From an uncultured Blastocatellia bacterium (GTDB lineage: Bacteria; Acidobacteriota; Blastocatellia; Pyrinomonadales; Pyrinomonadaceae): a stretch of 64,000 nucleotides of DNA. Where the stretch lies: contig CAMLLD010000001.1 of assembly GCA_946480785.1 (NCBI GenBank), forward strand, positions 62,001 through 126,000, read 5' to 3'. How positions within the stretch are numbered: position 1 is the first letter of the stretch; each line of letters starts with the position of its first letter. The notes beneath the pieces were generated by a model, which was not told the DNA's origin, ran no database searches, and saw nothing but the letters and a program-made list of their open reading frames with translations. The position numbers were made by a program, and so were the translations under genes. Shown here piece by piece: positions 8,504-18,300 of this stretch.

Positions 8504-10423
8504 TTACGAAAGCACGCGGCTACGCTTCGCGCGACGCTGGTCGAGAACCTCGATACTCTCTTTCACGCGATTGTAGATGCCGTCCGCGTCGAGCCCGTAC
8601 TTCGCCAGTAACAACGCCGCATCGCCGTGCGTGATCAGACGGTCGGGAATTCCCATGCGCACCACGCGAACCTTGTCCTGTAAACCGTTCTCTTCGAGCA
8701 GCTCGAGCACCGCCGAACCAAATCCACCTGCGAGATAAGCTTCTTCAACCGTCACGATCAAACGCTTCGTGCGCGCGAGTGCGAGCAACAACGGCGCGTC
8801 GAGCGGTTTGACGAAACGCGCATTCACGACTGTCGTTTCGATCTGTTCTTTCGCGAGTTGTTCGGCGGCGGCCAGCGACGGATGGACCATCGCGCCGTAC
8901 GCGACGATCGCGATCTCGCCGCCGTCGCGCAGGATCTCGCCTTTGCCGATCTCGAGCAGTTGCGGCTCGCGCTTGATGTCCGCGCCGACGCCGTTGCCGC
9001 GCGGATAACGCATCGCTGCCGGTCCAACATGTTCGAGCATCGTGTGCAGCATGTCGCGCATTTCGCCTTCGTCCTTCGGCGCCATAACGATGATGTTGGG
9101 AATCCCGCGCAAGTAAGCGATGTCGAGCAGGCCGTGATGTGTTTGTCCGTCGCCGCCGGCGATGCCGCCGCGATCGAGACAAAACTTCACGTTCAGATCC
9201 TGAATGCAGACGTCGTGGATCACCTGATCGAAGCCGCGCTGAAGAAACGTCGAATAGATCGCGCAGACGGGTTTGAGTCCCTCGCACGACAGGCCCGCCG
9301 CAAACGTGACGCAGTGTTGTTCGGCAATGCCGACGTCAAACGATCGCTCGGGAAACTTTTCGAGCGCTTTGCAAACGCCAGTGCCGTCGGGCATCGCGGC
9401 CGTCAACGCGACGACCTTCGGATCCTTCTCCATCAACTCGCAAAGCACGTCGCCGAACACTGACGTGTAAGTCGGCGCTTTCGAAGTGCTCTTGATCGCT
9501 TTGCCCGTTTTTAGATCGAACGGTCCGGTCGCGTGCCAGCGATAGTAATCGGGCTCGGTTTCCGGAAAGCCTTTGCCCTTCGTCGTCAACGCATGAACGA
9601 TGACTGGGCCATCCTTGATCTGCTTCGCCTCGTTGAAAGCGGCGACGAGCGCGCGCGGATTGTGGCCGTCGACGTAACCGATGTACTTGAAGCCGAGCTC
9701 GCTCACGAGCGCCCCGGGCAAAACTGCCGCGGCGACGAAGTCTTTCATCGTCTTGGCCGCCTGATGCAGACGCTCGCCAACGGACGGAATCGCCAGGAGT
9801 TTTCCCTCGACCTCGTCTTTGAAACGATGATAGCCGTGCGCGCCGCGAATGCGATTGAGATATCCGGTCAACGCGCCGACCGCGGGCGCGATCGACATCT
9901 CGTTGTCGTTGAGCACCACGATCAGACGGCTCTTCAGATGGCCCGCCTGGTTGATCGCTTCCATCGCCATGCCACCGGCAAGCGACGCATCGCCGATGAG
10001 CGCGACGACGTGATAATCCTCGCCTTTGCGATCGCGCGCGATCGCCATGCCGAGCGCCGCTGAAAGCGACGTCGAGGCGTGGCCGGCGCCGAACGTGTCG
10101 TACTCCGATTCGTCGCGACGAAGAAAACCGCTGATGCCGCCGTACTGTTTGATCGTCGGCAGCAGCTCGCGCCGGCCGGTCAGGATTTTGTGCGCGTAAG
10201 CCTGGTGGCCGACGTCCCAAACGAGCCGGTCCTTGGGCGTGTCGAAGGCGTAATGCAGCGCGACCGCTAACTCGACCGCGCCGAGCGACGCGCCGGTGTG
10301 GCCGCCGACGCGCGACATCGTCTCGAGAATGTAGTTGCGAATCTCGTCGGAGACTGTTCGAAGTTGATCCGGAGGCAAAGCACGCAGGTCGGCAGGCGAG
10401 TTAATACTCTCAAGGATGCTCAT
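8504..10423 (-). CDS. dxs: 1-deoxy-D-xylulose-5-phosphate synthase
   Basis: Thiamine-diphosphate transketolase-like enzyme that condenses pyruvate and glyceraldehyde-3-phosphate in the first step of the MEP isoprenoid pathway. About 639 residues, the usual length. Visible landmarks are VGGHTGASLGAVELAVALHY and WDVGHQAYAHKILTGR, which contribute the ThDP-side histidines. ALIGDASLAGGMAMEA followed by VVLNDNEMSIAP is the GDG-N30 ThDP-binding motif. FDVGIAEQHCVTFAAG is the transketolase signature with the catalytic glutamate, and RGGIAGGDGQTHHGLLDIAYLR is the loop that binds the phosphate. The start MSILESIN at 10423 is preferred over an upstream TTG at 10444. Rest of the MEP pathway is elsewhere. 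Confidence 0.97.
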   Translation of the reverse strand: MSILESINSPADLRALPPDQLRTVSDEIRNYILETMSRVGGHTGASLGAVELAVALHYAFDTPKDRLVWDVGHQAYAHKILTGRRELLPTIKQYGGISGFLRRDESEYDTFGAGHASTSLSAALGMAIARDRKGEDYHVVALIGDASLAGGMAMEAINQAGHLKSRLIVVLNDNEMSIAPAVGALTGYLNRIRGAHGYHRFKDEVEGKLLAIPSVGERLHQAAKTMKDFVAAAVLPGALVSELGFKYIGYVDGHNPRALVAAFNEAKQIKDGPVIVHALTTKGKGFPETEPDYYRWHATGPFDLKTGKAIKSTSKAPTYTSVFGDVLCELMEKDPKVVALTAAMPDGTGVCKALEKFPERSFDVGIAEQHCVTFAAGLSCEGLKPVCAIYSTFLQRGFDQVIHDVCIQDLNVKFCLDRGGIAGGDGQTHHGLLDIAYLRGIPNIIVMAPKDEGEMRDMLHTMLEHVGPAAMRYPRGNGVGADIKREPQLLEIGKGEILRDGGEIAIVAYGAMVHPSLAAAEQLAKEQIETTVVNARFVKPLDAPLLLALARTKRLIVTVEEAYLAGGFGSAVLELLEENGLQDKVRVVRMGIPDRLITHGDAALLLAKYGLDADGIYNRVKESIEVLDQRRAKRSRVLS

Positions 10424-10523
10424 CGTGGCCGCATTGTACCCCAATCATTTTGTTTTATCCGTGTCGCTTCAAGCACTCATTACTTGGCGATACAAAGTAC
10501 TCTGCTCAAGTGTGAGAGTCAAG

Positions 10524-11372
10524 CTAAATCTCGCGCTTCAGACGCAACACGGCGATCTCAGGCCGCACGCCGAAGCGCACCGGCAAACCGATCACGCCAG
10601 TGCCGCTCGAAACATATAACTGCGTCGCGCCGCGGCGAAACAGCCCGCGATCGTATTTCAAATCGCTGCTTGCGTAGCGCACGGGCGCGCCGACAAACGG
10701 AATTCTGACCTGGCCACCGTGCGTGTGGCCGCTGAGGATCAACGAAACGTTTTGCGTCTGCTCGAGATCGAGCACGGTCGGTTGGTGTGACAAAAGAATC
10801 GTCGGCGTCTTCGTGTTGAGCCCGGCGAACGCACTCGGCCAGTCGGTGGCGTTCCAGCTCCAATCGTCGATGCCGGAGAGTTGCAGCGAGTCTGGTCCGC
10901 GTTGAAGTGTGGTGTGCGCGTTGTTCAGCACGGCGATGTGTTGGCGCTCTAAAGCACGCGTCGTGAGTTCCGGATCGGTGTAGTGATCGTGATTGCCGAG
11001 CACGGCCCAAACGCCTTCAGGCGCGCTCAGCGGCGCGAGTGCTTCCGCGCATGGCTCGATGAAACGCCGGTACGTGGTCGTGTAATCGCCGGTGAGCACA
11101 AACATGTCGGGTTTCGTTTGTTGGGCCAGCGCGACTACGCGTCGGACTTCGTCAAGACCGAGAATACGGCTGTGATGAATGTCCGTCAGTTGCGTGATGC
11201 GAAAGTTTTCGAAACGCTCGGACAGATCGCGTATGAAGACGTCAGTCTCGGAGATCCAATAGTTGTACGGTTCGACGAGGCGCGCGTAAGCTGACACACC
11301 CGCAACGGCGACCAGAGGAGTCGCCACCAATCCGCGTAAAAACTGACGGCGACTTAAAGGAAACTCCGGCAC
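10524..11372 (-). CDS. Tat-exported metallophosphoesterase
   Basis: A 282-residue calcineurin-like phosphoesterase with a twin-arginine signal (PLSRRQFLRGLVATPLVAVAG), so it is exported folded or membrane-tethered. Metal-binding motifs are present in order: LTDIHHS (D-x-H), LTGDYTTTY (GD), LGNHDHY (GNHD), LLSHQPTVLD and SGHTHGGQVRIP (GHTH). This matches the YkuE/YaeI-like group, some of which cleave lipid-linked UDP-sugars or phospholipid head groups; the substrate is not determinable here. It reads away from tRNA-Ser, so the two are divergent. Confidence 0.92.
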   Translation of the reverse strand: MPEFPLSRRQFLRGLVATPLVAVAGVSAYARLVEPYNYWISETDVFIRDLSERFENFRITQLTDIHHSRILGLDEVRRVVALAQQTKPDMFVLTGDYTTTYRRFIEPCAEALAPLSAPEGVWAVLGNHDHYTDPELTTRALERQHIAVLNNAHTTLQRGPDSLQLSGIDDWSWNATDWPSAFAGLNTKTPTILLSHQPTVLDLEQTQNVSLILSGHTHGGQVRIPFVGAPVRYASSDLKYDRGLFRRGATQLYVSSGTGVIGLPVRFGVRPEIAVLRLKREI

Positions 11373-11392
11373 GAGCGGGATTCTACCTTACC

Positions 11393-11420
11393 TTGACAAT
11401 ACGCGGATGCCGAATAGAAT
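11393..11420 (+). promoter_or_regulatory. Sigma-70-type promoter for tRNA-Ser
   Basis: TTGACA at 11393-11398 and TAGAAT at 11415-11420 are separated by 16 bases, close to the sigma-70 consensus. The predicted start site near 11427 is 14 bases before the tRNA 5' end. Confidence 0.8.
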
Positions 11421-11440
11421 TAGGTCTCGCCTGTGGGCAC

Positions 11441-11531
11441 GGAGATGTGGCCGAGTGGCTGAAGGCGGCGGTTTGCTAAACCGTTAAGGGTCAAAAGCCC
11501 TTCACAGGTTCGAATCCTGTCATCTCCGCCA
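11441..11531 (+). tRNA. tRNA-Ser (anticodon GCT)
   Basis: Acceptor arms GGAGATG (11441-11447) and CATCTCC (11521-11527) pair perfectly, followed by discriminator G and an encoded CCA at 11529-11531. The anticodon loop TTGCTAA places GCT at 11475-11477, reading AGC/AGU serine codons. A long variable arm (AAGGGTCAAAAGCCCTT) confirms a class II serine tRNA, and the T-arm contains GGTTCGAATCC. Confidence 0.97.
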
Positions 11532-11542
11532 GAAAATTTTAG

Positions 11543-11595
11543 TAGTCAGTTGTCCTGAGACCCCGTCGATGATAGAAGGACAACTGACTATTTTT
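11543..11595 (+). terminator. Perfect 14-bp inverted repeat with T-run between tRNA-Ser and gltX
   Basis: TAGTCAGTTGTCCT (11543-11556) and its exact reverse complement (11577-11590) enclose a 20-base loop and are followed by TTTTTATT. This has the form of an intrinsic terminator for the tRNA, but it ends only a few bases before the gltX ATG at 11599. The AAGGA in its right arm is the only Shine-Dalgarno-like element nearby. It may therefore attenuate or shield gltX expression. Confidence 0.65.
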
Positions 11596-11598
11596 ATT

Positions 11599-13101
11599 AT
11601 GACCGTCCGCGTACGTTTCGCTCCATCTCCGACCGGCTATCTGCACATCGGCGCCGCGCGTTCCGCACTCTTCAATTGGCTCTACGCTCGGAAAACCGGC
11701 GGCAAGTTTCTTCTGCGCATTGAAGACACGGATCTGCAGCGTTCGACTGAAGAGTCAACGCGCTCGATCATCGAAGGTCTCGAGTGGCTCGGACTCGATT
11801 ACGACGAAGATCTCGTTTTTCAGTCGGCGAACGCGCCGAAACATCGCGCCGCGGCCGAGCGTCTCCTCGCCGAAGGTAAGGCGTATCGCGACTTCACGCC
11901 GAAGGAGGAGCGCGAAGACACGAGCGTTAAAGAAAATATCGCCGAACGCGCGCGCGTGCAGTCCGTGGAAGGCGTGGACCAGCGCAGCAATCCGTTTCGC
12001 AACTTGTCGCAGGAAGAGTCAGACGCGCGCGCGGCAGCGGGTGAGCCGTTTGCGATCCGTTTGAAAGTGCCGGAGAACGGGCAGACGCGCTTCGACGACA
12101 TCGTCTATGGTCCACAGGAACGCAGTTATTCGGAGATCGAAGATCTCGTGTTGCTGCGATCGGACGGTCAGCCTTTGTACAACCTCTCAGTCGTGCTCGA
12201 CGACATCGAGATGGGCATCACGCACGTGATCCGCGGCCAGGACCATCTCACCAATACACACAAACAGATCCTGCTTTACGAGGCGTTGGGCGCGAAGGTG
12301 CCGCAGTTTGCGCACCTGCCGCTGATTCTCGCGCCGAACAAAGGCAAGCTCTCGAAACGCAAGCACGGCGAGGTAGTTTCGTTGACGACGTATCGCGACC
12401 GCGGCTTTGTGCCGGCGGCGCTTCGCAATTTTCTCGCGCTGCTCGGGTGGTCGCCGCCGGAAGGCAAAGAGATTCTCAGCAAAGAGGAGTTGGTCGAGTA
12501 CTTTTCGCTCGAAGGCATCAATCGCGCGAATGCGATCTTCAACTTCCACGAGAATGATCCGCGCCGCTGGACCGACGATAAAGCGCTGTGGATGAACGCG
12601 GAGTACATTCGCACGATGCCGCTCGATGAGTTGTTGCCGATGGTGAAGGCGGAGTTGCGGACGAACAAGTTGTGGCGCGAGGAATACGATGACGACGATC
12701 GCGCGTGGTTCGTGAAGACGATCGATTTGATTCGCCAGCGGTTCTTCACGTTGAAGGATTTTTCAGGGCAAGGACGCGCTTACTTCTCTGACGATTTTGA
12801 TTTTGACGAAGCGGCGGTGAACAGGAACTTGCGCCACGAACCGCGTCTGCGCGAACTGCTGCACGGACTCGCCGACAAGCTCGAAACCGTCGAACCGTTC
12901 AACGCGGAAACCTCCGAAGCCGCGCTCAGAGCATTTGCCGACGAAGCGGGCGTAAAAGCCGGACTTTTAATCAACGGAGCGCGTACAATGCTCACCGGAC
13001 AGGCGGTTGGACCATCGATGTTCGAAATCTTCGATGTGCTCGGGCGCGACGCGTCCGTCGAGCGGCTGCGAAGTGGTATACCATGGTTTCAGGAGGACTA
13101 A
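11599..13101 (+). CDS. gltX: Glutamyl-tRNA synthetase
   Basis: Class I aminoacyl-tRNA synthetase of 500 residues. The N-terminal FAPSPTGYLHIGAARSALFNW contains the HIGH-like motif (HIGA), and KGKLSKRKHG carries the KMSKS equivalent (KLSKR). RVIRGQDHLTNT and IEDTDLQRST are also diagnostic. The C-terminal anticodon-binding helical domain ends in SVERLRSGIPWFQ. A discriminating versus non-discriminating specificity cannot be decided by eye. An ATG at 11569 in the same frame would add 10 residues that come from the hairpin loop and right arm, so the MTVRVRFAPSP start is chosen. Spacing from a usable Shine-Dalgarno is poor. Confidence 0.97.
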   Translation: MTVRVRFAPSPTGYLHIGAARSALFNWLYARKTGGKFLLRIEDTDLQRSTEESTRSIIEGLEWLGLDYDEDLVFQSANAPKHRAAAERLLAEGKAYRDFTPKEEREDTSVKENIAERARVQSVEGVDQRSNPFRNLSQEESDARAAAGEPFAIRLKVPENGQTRFDDIVYGPQERSYSEIEDLVLLRSDGQPLYNLSVVLDDIEMGITHVIRGQDHLTNTHKQILLYEALGAKVPQFAHLPLILAPNKGKLSKRKHGEVVSLTTYRDRGFVPAALRNFLALLGWSPPEGKEILSKEELVEYFSLEGINRANAIFNFHENDPRRWTDDKALWMNAEYIRTMPLDELLPMVKAELRTNKLWREEYDDDDRAWFVKTIDLIRQRFFTLKDFSGQGRAYFSDDFDFDEAAVNRNLRHEPRLRELLHGLADKLETVEPFNAETSEAALRAFADEAGVKAGLLINGARTMLTGQAVGPSMFEIFDVLGRDASVERLRSGIPWFQED

Positions 13102-13104
13102 TCC

Positions 13105-13767
13105 ATGACCAAACAACTTATCTTTACCCTGCTTTTGATCTGTTTTTTATCTGTGTCCCCTCTTGGCCAAACCAAAGCGCCATCTCCAACACCAGCGACG
13201 CGACCCCGAGCGACAGCAACACAAACGCCAACTCCAAAACCCGCGGCGACCAAACCTGCAACAACATCGCCCACTGACTCCGAAGCCGTGCTCGCCGCAT
13301 TCAACAAACTACTCGACGGCATCCGTCACGCAAACGTCAACGAAGTCACTTCTGTCTACTGGAACTCGCCGCGCCTGAACCTCTTCAACTACAACGGCAC
13401 GGTCACCAAAGGTTGGGAGCAGATGCGCAAGAATCGCGAGAGCTCGTATCCGGAGATTAAAGACGTGAAGCTCGACGTGCGCGACGTCAACGTCACGATG
13501 CTCGGCCGCGACGCGGCGCTCGTCACCTGCGTCTGGACGCAATCACAAAACTACAAAGGCACGCCCGAAACCGCGTCCGGCCGCATGACGCTTGTTTTCA
13601 GAAAACTCGGCACGGCGTGGAAAGCGATTCATCTGCACTCGTCAACAGACAAGCCAAATCCGGCCAGCATTCCACCGTCGGAGCAAGTGCCAGCTACTAC
13701 GCCGCCGGCGACTGCGACTACGCCGGTGACTCCGGTTCCGTCGCCGACACCGACTCCGATTCCGTAG
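13105..13767 (+). CDS. Secreted NTF2-like/SnoaL-like protein with low-complexity flanks
   Basis: A 220-residue protein with a signal peptide (MTKQLIFTLLLICFLSVSPLG), a Pro/Thr/Ala-rich linker (about residues 24-57), an NTF2-like domain (about 58-175) and a second Pro/Thr tail ending PSPTPTPIP. The domain pattern SEAVLAAFNKLLDGI ... GWEQMRKNRESS ... AALVTCVWTQSQNYKG ... MTLVFRKLGTAWKAIHLHSS matches the DUF4440/SnoaL-like fold, which in secreted form often binds small ligands. Function unknown. It follows gltX by 3 bases and its 3' end overlaps the converging glycosyltransferase gene by 50 bases. Confidence 0.8.
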   Translation: MTKQLIFTLLLICFLSVSPLGQTKAPSPTPATRPRATATQTPTPKPAATKPATTSPTDSEAVLAAFNKLLDGIRHANVNEVTSVYWNSPRLNLFNYNGTVTKGWEQMRKNRESSYPEIKDVKLDVRDVNVTMLGRDAALVTCVWTQSQNYKGTPETASGRMTLVFRKLGTAWKAIHLHSSTDKPNPASIPPSEQVPATTPPATATTPVTPVPSPTPTPIP

Positions 13768-15361
13768 ACTTTGCACGCAGTTTGATCCGCGACAGACCCG
13801 CGCCAGCGAGAATGATCAGAAACGGAAAAAGCTCGACCGTGTAACGCGGCTCGGGATTTTCCAGCGTCGCAAAAAATCCGAGCCGGATAAACATCAGGAG
13901 CGCCGCCAGCAACACCCATCTTCGCGCCGCTGCGTTTCGCGCCAGCAGCAGTAACAACGCGCCGACCAAACCCAACAGCGAATAGATCGCGGTCAACGCC
14001 GCGAACAGCGGCAACCAATACTGCTGATGAATGCTGTAGTCGAGATCCGCGAGCGGGAGCAACTCGCCGTTGAACGGGTAATACTGTGAGTGCGTGTCGA
14101 ACCAGAGCGTCTTCGCGCGCTTGAGTGGCAGCACGATGTAGTAGCGAAACGGCGAGTGCGCCTTGCGTTCCTGTCCGAGCTGTGCGAAGGCGGCGTCAAT
14201 CTCCGGCGTCATCTCACCCTCGAACTCCTGCGGCTGAGTTTGTTGTTCTTCGTCGCCGGAGTTTTGCTCGTCGTCGCCCGAGTCGTCGTCGGAGTTCTGT
14301 TCGTCGTCGTTCTGATCGTTCTGATTATCTGCGGAGTTGTCTTCCGCAGAGTCTTCGTCAGGAGGCTGGGAACCTTTGTTGTACTTGTCGAGCAACGCGG
14401 CCACGCGATCGCGTTCTTCCTTCGAATCGAAGGCGCGATCGGGAAAGTCGGTAATGCGAATCGCGTGGTCGTCGAGCGACCAGATCACCGGCGCGATGTA
14501 GCGCTCGTCGTCGAGCCACGTACGAAGCCAGAGCAGATAACCGCGCGGCACAAACTCGCCCGGCATTTCGCCATGCGCCGGCGCGAGCGGCTGAAACAAA
14601 TGAAAGACGCGGTAATTGCGAATAGTCCACGGCACCAGGACCAGACAAAACGCGAGCGAAAACACTGCGCCTGAAACAAACAACTGTTTTATCCGCAGCT
14701 TGAACGGGTTCGCGCGCCGTCGCAAAAGCAACGACAACACCAGCGTCAAACCCACGGCCGCGGCAAACAATCCGCTGTCCGGCCGAAACAACACCGTGAG
14801 CCCCGCGATCAACCCGCTCACGCTCCACCAGAGCAACGCCTTCTTTCGATCGGAAACATCCGTGGCCTTGAAAGCAAACGTCACCACCAACACCATCGCC
14901 ACGGCCAGAAAATTCGTCGGCACTTCCGTCAACACGGTCGCCACATAGATCGCGCTGAACGGACACACTGCCGCCAACGCAAACGCGATGATCGCCGCCC
15001 GATGTTTACGCTCCAGATCGACGCACCACTGAAACGCCACCAGCGCAATCAACACGCACGTCAACGTATCCATCACGGCCTGCGCCACACGCACGGCCTT
15101 GTTGTTCCCATGACCAAAGAGTTGGTAAACACCCGCGAGAAACAGCGGATAACCCGGCAGACGAATTATCGAAGGTGCGTAAGGCGCCTGGGGATCGTGA
15201 GAATAAACGTGCTGTTCGAGAACATTCTTCGCAAGCTGCGAATAAACGATCGCGTCGCCCGGCTCGTCATTCGGCAATCGCAGCGCAATGAAGAGCCGAA
15301 AACCGAGCGCAACGAGCAGCAGCAATGCATAAACCGACCAGAGCCGCTTGTTGAAAGACAT
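13718..15361 (-). CDS. Family 39-like membrane glycosyltransferase
   Basis: A 547-residue polytopic protein resembling ArnT/PMT-type GT39 enzymes, which transfer sugars from polyprenyl-phosphate donors outside the membrane. The first periplasmic loop after helix 1 contains the acidic pair PNDEPGDAIVYSQLAKN, the site of the catalytic aspartate in this superfamily, followed by RLPGYPLFLAGVYQLFG. About ten hydrophobic helices follow. A long acidic, Asn/Gln-rich insert (about residues 330-380) interrupts the periplasmic part and looks like expanded simple sequence. The gene stands next to the GH18-deacetylase-GT2 fusion, suggesting a shared role in surface polysaccharide assembly. Acceptor unknown. 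Confidence 0.8.
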   Translation of the reverse strand: MSFNKRLWSVYALLLLVALGFRLFIALRLPNDEPGDAIVYSQLAKNVLEQHVYSHDPQAPYAPSIIRLPGYPLFLAGVYQLFGHGNNKAVRVAQAVMDTLTCVLIALVAFQWCVDLERKHRAAIIAFALAAVCPFSAIYVATVLTEVPTNFLAVAMVLVVTFAFKATDVSDRKKALLWWSVSGLIAGLTVLFRPDSGLFAAAVGLTLVLSLLLRRRANPFKLRIKQLFVSGAVFSLAFCLVLVPWTIRNYRVFHLFQPLAPAHGEMPGEFVPRGYLLWLRTWLDDERYIAPVIWSLDDHAIRITDFPDRAFDSKEERDRVAALLDKYNKGSQPPDEDSAEDNSADNQNDQNDDEQNSDDDSGDDEQNSGDEEQQTQPQEFEGEMTPEIDAAFAQLGQERKAHSPFRYYIVLPLKRAKTLWFDTHSQYYPFNGELLPLADLDYSIHQQYWLPLFAALTAIYSLLGLVGALLLLLARNAAARRWVLLAALLMFIRLGFFATLENPEPRYTVELFPFLIILAGAGLSRIKLRAKSTESESVSATEPESPA

Positions 15362-15376
15362 CGAATCTTCGCGAGT

Positions 15377-18300
15377 TTACGGTCCTGCTTCGGCGGTGGC
15401 TTTGCGTTCGAGTTTGCCCCAGCCCACGACTGGCCCACGAATCGCCATCGTCACCGATTTAATCATCACGTAATACATCACCTGCCGGTAACAGAACCGT
15501 TGCAGGAACAACCACCACAGCAAACTCCAACGCTCGCGCCGCTCGAGCAGAAAAGCAAAGCCGGCCGTCACCCAATCGATCGCGAGAAATAGCGCGTAAT
15601 AAAAAAGCACTTGCTGAAGATTGGTCGACGTGTAAGCGGAGCCTTGCTGCCAGCGATCGATCCCGCTCGAGACAAGCGTGTAAAGCAGGATCAGATCCAT
15701 CACCGGCGAGATCAACGGAAAGAAGATCTGAAAGATCCAGACGTTGGGCATCGCGATGAAGCCCAGCGTGCCGAAGCGCGGGCGAAAGAGCGCGTCCTGA
15801 TGTTTCCACATGCACTGCAACGTGCCGTACGACCAGCGGAAACGTTGCTTCGCGAGCGAGCTCAGATTGTGCGGCGCCTCGGTCCACGCAATCGCGTTTT
15901 CTTCGTAACCGATCTTGTATCCGAGCCGGCGAATTTGCAGCGTCAGATCCTGATCTTCGGCGAGCGTGTCTGCCGGAAAACCACCCGCTTCCAGCAGCAG
16001 GTCTTTGCGCCACGCGCCGACAGCGCCCGGCACGACCGTGATGCAATTCAAACTCGCAAACGCGCGGCGGTCCATGTTCTGCGACGTGATGTATTCGAGC
16101 GCTTGCCAGCGCGTCACGAGATTAACGCGGTTGCCGACCTTTGCATTTCCCGCGACCGCGCCGATTTGTTTGTCATAAAAACGATGCGCGAGCGCGCCGA
16201 CGGTTTGCGGCGCAAACACCGTGTCTGCGTCGAGCGCGATGATCACTTCACCGCGAGCGTAGCGCAAACCGGTATTGAGCGCGGTCGCCTTGCCGCCGTT
16301 CGGCTCAGTCAACAATTTGACTCGTTCATCGGCGCCAAACTCATCGCGCACGACCTTGCTCGTGTTGTCCTGTGAGCCGTCGTCAACCACGATGATTTCG
16401 TAGTTCGTGTACTCCGAAGCGAGCAGGCTGCGGATCGTGTTGCGGATGACGAGCTCTTCGTTATAGGCAGGCACGATGATCGAGACAAACGGACTGTAGT
16501 CGCTGCCGGCGTGCAGCCGTTCGCGCCGCCGCGATCGCAGCCACTGCGCAAACGCAAGCGAGCCGACAAAAAACAGCCGCGCCAAACCAAGCACGATGCC
16601 GACGACGAAGAGCCATTGCATGGTCCAGCCGCCGGTCGATAGGAAGAAGAACGCGATCGCGTCGGCGCGCGTGAACACGCGCTGGTTCGCCGGAATCTGC
16701 GGCATCACCTGATCGCGCGAGAGTCCGGCGAGATCGGAAACTTGAACAAACTTAAAGCCGCGCGCTCTTAACTCGTGAATCACACGCGGCAACGCTTCGA
16801 TCGTCGCCGAACGATCGCCGCCCGAGTCGTGCAGCAGGACCACTTCGCCGCGCGTTTCCGGATTCGTGTCCGTCGCGCGCTCGATCGTGCGACTCACGAT
16901 CTGATCCGGCGTGACGGGAAGTTTCCAGTCGTCGGGATCGATGCGCACGCCAACCATCAGGTAACCGAGGTTCTGCGCGACGAGCGCGGGTTCGACTTCC
17001 TGCGGCTTGTCGGCTTCCGCGTCGCCGAAGTAAGGCGGGCGAAACAGCACGGTGGAACGGCCCGTTTCCGATTCGATCAAGCGTTGGGTCGCATTCAGCT
17101 CCAGCTCCACGAGCGACAACGGAATTTCACCGAGATTCGGATGTGTGTACGAGTGGTTTCCTATCTCGTGCCCTTCATCGGCGATGCGGCGCACAAGCTC
17201 GGGATACGCTTGTCCATTCTTGCCGATGATGAAAAACGTCGCCGGCACCTGCTCTCGTTTCAGTATCTCGAGAATGGCCGGCGTCCAACGCGGATCGGGA
17301 CCGTCGTCAAAGGTGAGCGCGATCAAACCGGGCCGATCGCCGGTGCGCTGCACGACGTAAGAGGTCGGCAACGCCGTAAACTGTTCCGACTTGATGTAGC
17401 CGCTCGCCCCGTCGACTTGTAGATCGCGCGCGCCTTTCTGCGGTCGCGACATTACCTTCAGCACCTCGCCGTTGCCTTCGAAGTCGACGTCGTAACCGTA
17501 GTTGATCGAACGCAACGTGTCCGGCGAAGTGTTTCCGTTTTCGCCGAGAATGGACCAGATGGATGGGTCTTCGGAACCGAGTCGCCAGATGGCAAAGCCG
17601 GCGGGCTTGTAGCCGCTCGCCGCACGCATCTCGTTGTAAGCCGTCACCGCGTCGAGAAACCAGACCTTGTGATGCGAATTATCGTCTTCGTCGTATTCGA
17701 AGTAGGGGTTGCGCGTGGCCGGATCGAAAGCCGGTTCCACCTTCGAATCCTGCGCCGTGATCAAAGCTTCCTGAAACGTAACTTCGTCGGCCGTATTGCT
17801 GGCGTCGCTCCAGTTATAGCCGTAGTTGCCGAGCGCGATGATGGTCTTCGACGGATCGAGATTGCGCATCTGCGCGATGAGTTGCTGTTCGAACCAGTCC
17901 TGCGCGGCGACGGGCCCGGCGTCGCTGCCGCTCCAGTGCTGGTCGTAAGCCATCAACATCAGGTAGTCGGTGGCGGCCGCGTAAGCTTTGTAGTTCCAAT
18001 CCGGATCCGCAAACGGCACGGCCTGCACGACCAGCAGGTTCTTCGCGGCAAACGCGGCGTGCAGCTCCTGCATGAACGTGAGCAGGTTGGCTTGCGCAGA
18101 AACCGGCGGTTCTTCGAAGTCGACGCAGATGCCGCCAAACTTGTTGTCCTGCACAAAGCTCAGCAGCGAGTTGATGAGCGTTTGCCGGTGCGGTTCGTCG
18201 GCGATCGAGCGCGCGAGTAGTTCGTGTTGCCACTGCTCGTCGACCAGGTTCTGCACCATCGGGATGATGCGTGTTTGCGGCCGCGTCAAACGAATCCAGT

